DNA from: JBFWUM01 sp050247255
GTDB lineage: Bacteria > Acidobacteriota > Vicinamibacteria > Vicinamibacterales > UBA2999
Direction of reading: 5' to 3'
Assembly (NCBI GenBank): GCA_050247255.1
Contig: JBFWUM010000086.1
Location: 1-9,373 of the forward strand
DNA length: 9,373 bases
In this document: positions 6,346-9,373 of the stretch, one piece after another
Layout: every line of letters begins with the position of its first letter
Position numbering within the stretch: position 1 is the stretch's first letter
Notes under the pieces: model-generated
Told to the model about the DNA's origin: nothing
What the model saw: only the letters and a program-made list of their open reading frames with translations
Database searches by the model: none
Position numbers and translations under genes: made by a program

Positions 6346-7355
6346 GCGCGAGCCTCCGTTCCGGCGGCGTCCAGCGCCCCGGACAGCAACTCGGCCGCGC
6401 GGTGGCAGCGGGAGGCACGGCCGCCGACCAGATCCACGAGGGGCTGCGGAGCCGCGCAGCCGGCGGTGCGGACCGGGCAGCGCGGCCCGAAGCGGCACCC
6501 GGCCGGGAAGCGCAGCGGGTTCGGCACGTTGCCCGGGATCACGCGGAGCCGGTCCTGCCGGACGCCGAGGCGGGGCAGCGACCTCTGCAGCCCGGCGGTG
6601 TACGGATGTACGGGCCTCCCGAACACGGACGGCACGTCGCCGTACTCGACGACCTGGCCGGCATACATGACCGCGACGCGATCGGCGTGCCCGGCCACGA
6701 TGCCGAGGTCGTGCGTGATCAGGATCACGGCCATCCCGAACTCCGCCTTCAGCCGGTCGATCAGTTCGAGGATCTGCGCCTGGATCGTGACGTCGAGCGC
6801 GGTGGTCGGTTCATCCGCGATCAGGATCGATGGCCGGCACACCAGCGCCATCGCGATCATGACGCGCTGCCGCATGCCGCCGGAGAGCTGATGCGGATAC
6901 TCCCGCGCGCGTTGCGCCGGCGCGGGGATGCCGACCGTCGCCAGCATCTCCACGGCGCGCTCGAACGCGGCGCGTTTCGGGAGCCGCTTGTGGAGGACGA
7001 CCACCTCGGCGATCTGCTCCCCGCACGTGAAGACGGGATTCAGCGACGTCATGGGTTCCTGGAAGATCATCGAGATCTCCCGGCCGCGGACGGCGCGCAT
7101 GTCCGCCTCGCCGAGTCCGAGCAGGTTGCGCCCCCGGAACCAGACCTCGCCCCCCGCGATCCGCCCGGGCGGCTGCGGCACCAGCCGGAGCAGCGACAGC
7201 GCGGTCACGCTCTTGCCGCTGCCGGACTCGCCGACGATCGCCAGCGTCTCGCCGGCGCGGAGATCGAGCGAGACGTCGTCCACGGCCTGGATCGTGCCGT
7301 GGTCGGTCAGGAACTGCGTCTCGAGCTGTTCGACGCGCAGCAGCGGTTCGCTCAC
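6342..7355 (-). CDS. Oligopeptide/dipeptide ABC transporter ATP-binding protein (DppD/OppD type)
   Basis: This is the partner ATPase of the same importer, 337 residues. Walker A GESGSGKS (42-49, K48), Q-loop Q99 in FQEPMTSLNP, signature LSGGMRQRVMIAMAL (157-171), Walker B ILIADEP (D181, E182), D-loop TALD and switch H215 are all present. FQEPMTSLNPVF and the signature form GMRQRV are typical of the D subunit, while its partner has FQDPYSSLNPR and GQRQRL. The C-terminal domain follows VHPYTAGL and carries cysteines in GCRFGPRC, AGC and SRC, again consistent with a possible iron-sulphur site. The GTG start (7353-7355) has GGAGG at 7362-7366 on the complement and overlaps the permease stop as GTGA. 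Its own TGA overlaps the start of the next ATPase, so the two are likely made in a coupled way and work as a heterodimer. Confidence 0.93.
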   Translation of the reverse strand: MSEPLLRVEQLETQFLTDHGTIQAVDDVSLDLRAGETLAIVGESGSGKSVTALSLLRLVPQPPGRIAGGEVWFRGRNLLGLGEADMRAVRGREISMIFQEPMTSLNPVFTCGEQIAEVVVLHKRLPKRAAFERAVEMLATVGIPAPAQRAREYPHQLSGGMRQRVMIAMALVCRPSILIADEPTTALDVTIQAQILELIDRLKAEFGMAVILITHDLGIVAGHADRVAVMYAGQVVEYGDVPSVFGRPVHPYTAGLQRSLPRLGVRQDRLRVIPGNVPNPLRFPAGCRFGPRCPVRTAGCAAPQPLVDLVGGRASRCHRAAELLSGALDAAGTEARA

Positions 7356-8476
7356 GCGCGGCCTCCGGTGGTGCGACGCGGGTCCAGGGCATCCCTGAGG
7401 CCGTCGCCGAGGACGTTGAACGCCATGACCGTCAGGAAGATGGCCGCCCCGGGGACGTAGAGCAGCCACGGGAACGACGTCAGGGCGCGGATGCTGCGCG
7501 CCTGGTTGAGCATGTTGCCCCACGAGGCGCTGGGTTCCTGCACCCCGACGCCGATGAAGGAGAGCACCACCTCGCCGAGGATGTAGCTCGGGATCGAGAG
7601 CGTGGCCGCGACGATGACGTAGCTCATCGTGTTGGGCAGGATGTGTCGCGTGATGATGCGGACGCGGCTGTAGCCGAGCGCCTCGGCGGCCGTCACGAAC
7701 TCGCTCTTCCGGATCGTCAGCACGAGGCCGCGGATCACGCGCGCCAGGCTCGCCCAGCCGATGAACGCCAGGATGGCGACGATGCCCAGGTAGACCTGCT
7801 GGCTGGGCAGGTCGATCGGGATGATGTTGCGCATCGCGACGATCAAGTAGAGCGACGGGATCGAGAGCAGCAGCTCCGTGCCGCGCATGATCGCGGTGTC
7901 GGTCAACCCGCCGAAGTAACCCGAGACGCCGCCGAGCAGCAGCCCCAGCGTGAACGAGATCAGGATGCCGACGAGGCCCACGGTCAGCGAGATCTGACCG
8001 CCGAAGAGCAGGCGCGAGAACACGTCGCGGCCGAACGAGTCGGTGCCGAAGAGATACAGCCGGCCGGGCGCGTCGACGCCGAACAGGTGGCGATCCATCG
8101 GGATGACGCCGAGCAGGCGATACGCACCGCCGCGGACGAAGAACCGTACCGGGCGGATCACCGTGCGGTCCTCCGTGTAGTGGAACGCGCCGGCGTCGGC
8201 GAGCGTGGTGCCGTAGACGAACGGCCTCAGGTGAACGCCGTCAGGCCGGACCCAGCGCAGCGCCTGCGGCGGGTGGAAGTACCGGTCGCGGTCCATCTCC
8301 TCCTGCGTGTAGGGCGCGACGAACGGCGCCACGAGCGCCAGCAGGTAGAACAGCGCGAGCACCACGCCGCCGGCGATGGCGAGCGGGCTCCTCCGCAGCT
8401 GGCGCCGGAAGATGCGCCAGGGCGACTCGGGCGGGGGTTCGGACTCCGCCGGATCGGTGACGGCCGGATCAGTCAT
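7352..8476 (-). CDS. Peptide-type ABC transporter permease (DppC/OppC type, with long periplasmic insert)
   Basis: This inner-membrane permease has 374 residues, against about 300 for E. coli DppC. A Pro/Glu-rich cytoplasmic start leads to an OppC N-terminal segment (WRIFRRQLRRSPLA) and the first membrane helix at about 31-53. Residues about 71-139 form an extra stretch before the usual LFGTDSFGRDVFSRLLFGG motif; it includes FFVRGGAYRLLG and DRHLFGVD and should face the periplasm. Further membrane helices and the EAA loop (EFVTAAEALGYSRVRI, about 259-274), which docks on the ATPases, follow. The end MAFNVLGDGLRDALDPR is the family's standard C-terminus. The ATG overlaps the upstream permease stop by eight bases and its own stop overlaps the D-type ATPase start. 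I recall similar long forms in other environmental bacteria, so the insert is probably a subfamily trait. Confidence 0.92.
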   Translation of the reverse strand: MTDPAVTDPAESEPPPESPWRIFRRQLRRSPLAIAGGVVLALFYLLALVAPFVAPYTQEEMDRDRYFHPPQALRWVRPDGVHLRPFVYGTTLADAGAFHYTEDRTVIRPVRFFVRGGAYRLLGVIPMDRHLFGVDAPGRLYLFGTDSFGRDVFSRLLFGGQISLTVGLVGILISFTLGLLLGGVSGYFGGLTDTAIMRGTELLLSIPSLYLIVAMRNIIPIDLPSQQVYLGIVAILAFIGWASLARVIRGLVLTIRKSEFVTAAEALGYSRVRIITRHILPNTMSYVIVAATLSIPSYILGEVVLSFIGVGVQEPSASWGNMLNQARSIRALTSFPWLLYVPGAAIFLTVMAFNVLGDGLRDALDPRRTTGGRA

Positions 8477-9373
8477 AGCTGATGCGCGGGTCGGCGATCG
8501 CCAGCAGGATGTCGGCGATGAGGTTGCCCGCGATGAGGACGACCGAGGCCATCAGCACGGACCCCATCACGAGGTACTGATCCTGGGTCAGCAGCGCGTC
8601 CAGCGTGATGCGTCCGAGGCCCGGCCACGAGAAGATGATTTCGGCGATGAACGACCCCGACACCAGCGCGCCGAGCGTGTAGCCGAACAGCGTGATCATC
8701 GGGTTCAGCGCGTTGCGCAGTGCGTGCTTGAACACGACGACGCGTTCGTCGAGCCCCTTGGCGCGCGCGGTCGTCACGTAGTCGAGGCGGAGCACGTCGA
8801 GCAGGTTGCTGCGCATCTGCCGCATCCGGCTGGCGAGCGGGATCAGGCCGACGACCAGTGCGGGCAGCACGAGATGGTGCGCGACGTCGAGGAACTGTCC
8901 CCACGCCGTCAGGTCGTCGTAGTCAAGCGACCGCATGCCGCCGACCGGGAACCAGCCCGTCCGTGCGGCCAGCATCAGCAGCAGCAGCCCCGACAGGATC
9001 TCCGGAACCGACAGCCAGACGAACGCGACGAGCGACAGGCCGCGGTCGACCCACGAGTGTTGCCGGACGGCGGCCCAGATGCCGAGCGGCACGGCGAGGC
9101 CCCAGGTGACCACTGCCGACGCGACGGCCAGCAGCAGCGTGTTGCCGAGCCCTTCGCTGAGCACCGTGAAGACGGGCTGGTGCCGCGAGAAGGATTCGCC
9201 GAAGTCGAAGTGCAGGACCAGGTTCCGCAGGTAGAACCCGTACTGCACGTACCACGGCCGATCCAGGCCGAAGTTGCGCCGCATCGCCTCGATCGTCGCC
9301 GGCGAGATGCCGGGGTTCTCGGCCATCTGGTTCAGGAAGTCGCCCGGCGTGAGCTGCAGCAGCGCGAAGGTCA
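8469..9373 (-). CDS. Peptide-type ABC transporter permease (DppB/OppB type), 5' end outside window
   Basis: This is the partner permease of the importer. The reading frame stays open to the right edge: the codons beyond 9326 spell LLQLTPGDFLNQ, the usual N-terminal motif after the first membrane helix of DppB proteins. The ATG at 9324-9326 is therefore internal, and about 20-30 residues are missing. About 300 residues are visible. They include the NFGLDRPWYVQYGFYL segment, DFGESF, several membrane helices, the EAA loop DYVTTARAKGLDERVVVFKHA, and the C-terminal ITLDALLTQDQYLVMGSVLM and ADPRISYD of the family. It is the first visible gene of the operon; a substrate-binding protein or promoter would be further right. 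Peptides are the default substrate, but nickel, glutathione and oligosaccharide importers share this fold. Confidence 0.92.
   Translation of the reverse strand, partial: TFALLQLTPGDFLNQMAENPGISPATIEAMRRNFGLDRPWYVQYGFYLRNLVLHFDFGESFSRHQPVFTVLSEGLGNTLLLAVASAVVTWGLAVPLGIWAAVRQHSWVDRGLSLVAFVWLSVPEILSGLLLLMLAARTGWFPVGGMRSLDYDDLTAWGQFLDVAHHLVLPALVVGLIPLASRMRQMRSNLLDVLRLDYVTTARAKGLDERVVVFKHALRNALNPMITLFGYTLGALVSGSFIAEIIFSWPGLGRITLDALLTQDQYLVMGSVLMASVVLIAGNLIADILLAIADPRISYD

Noticed and set aside
6402..7460. Long open frames on the plus strand opposite the ABC operon, including 7643-8482
   Set aside because: Arg/Asp/His-rich shadows of well-conserved ATPases and permeases; no family resemblance.
9324..9326. 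ATG as the start of the DppB-type permease
   Set aside because: The frame continues to the window edge and the upstream codons encode the conserved LTPGD motif, so the true start is outside.

Overview
The window is a GC-rich stretch of bacterial chromosome, packed with genes that are mostly housekeeping or transport. High GC, G/C at third codon positions, a TPR–LolB-like–ispE block, a secreted PQQ-type sugar dehydrogenase homologue and a peptide-type ABC operon suggest a soil or environmental Gram-negative bacterium. An acidobacterium of the Vicinamibacteria type is my guess; there is no rRNA or other marker to prove it. No mobile element, CRISPR array, tRNA or rRNA was seen, and no gap longer than about 220 bases lacks a gene.

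Left part (1-1854, plus strand): the tail of a TPR protein, a LolB-like lipoprotein and ispE (MEP isoprenoid pathway) form a tight, overlapping cluster. The order TPR protein, lolB, ispE matches what is seen in several proteobacteria and supports the LolB-like call.

Middle part (1866-5306): a secreted protein made of two tandem NTF2/SnoaL-like domains lies on the minus strand, converging on ispE. It is divergent from a secreted PQQ-type sugar dehydrogenase homologue, across a 218-base spacer that holds two candidate promoters and a palindrome. Downstream of the dehydrogenase is panB (pantothenate/CoA synthesis). The dehydrogenase keeps most recognisable PQQ and calcium ligands, but has threonine where the family has its catalytic histidine. 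This is the most notable protein-level oddity in the window.

Right part (5356-9373, minus strand): four genes of an Opp/Dpp-type ABC importer are read from right to left: permease B (its start lies beyond the window), permease C, ATPase D and ATPase F. Each junction overlaps by 4 or 8 bases, so translation is probably coupled. The substrate-binding protein is not in the window and may lie beyond the right edge. Nothing here amounts to a clearly new multi-gene system. The best leads are the altered dehydrogenase active site, the LolB-like protein, and the double-NTF2 protein of unknown role.
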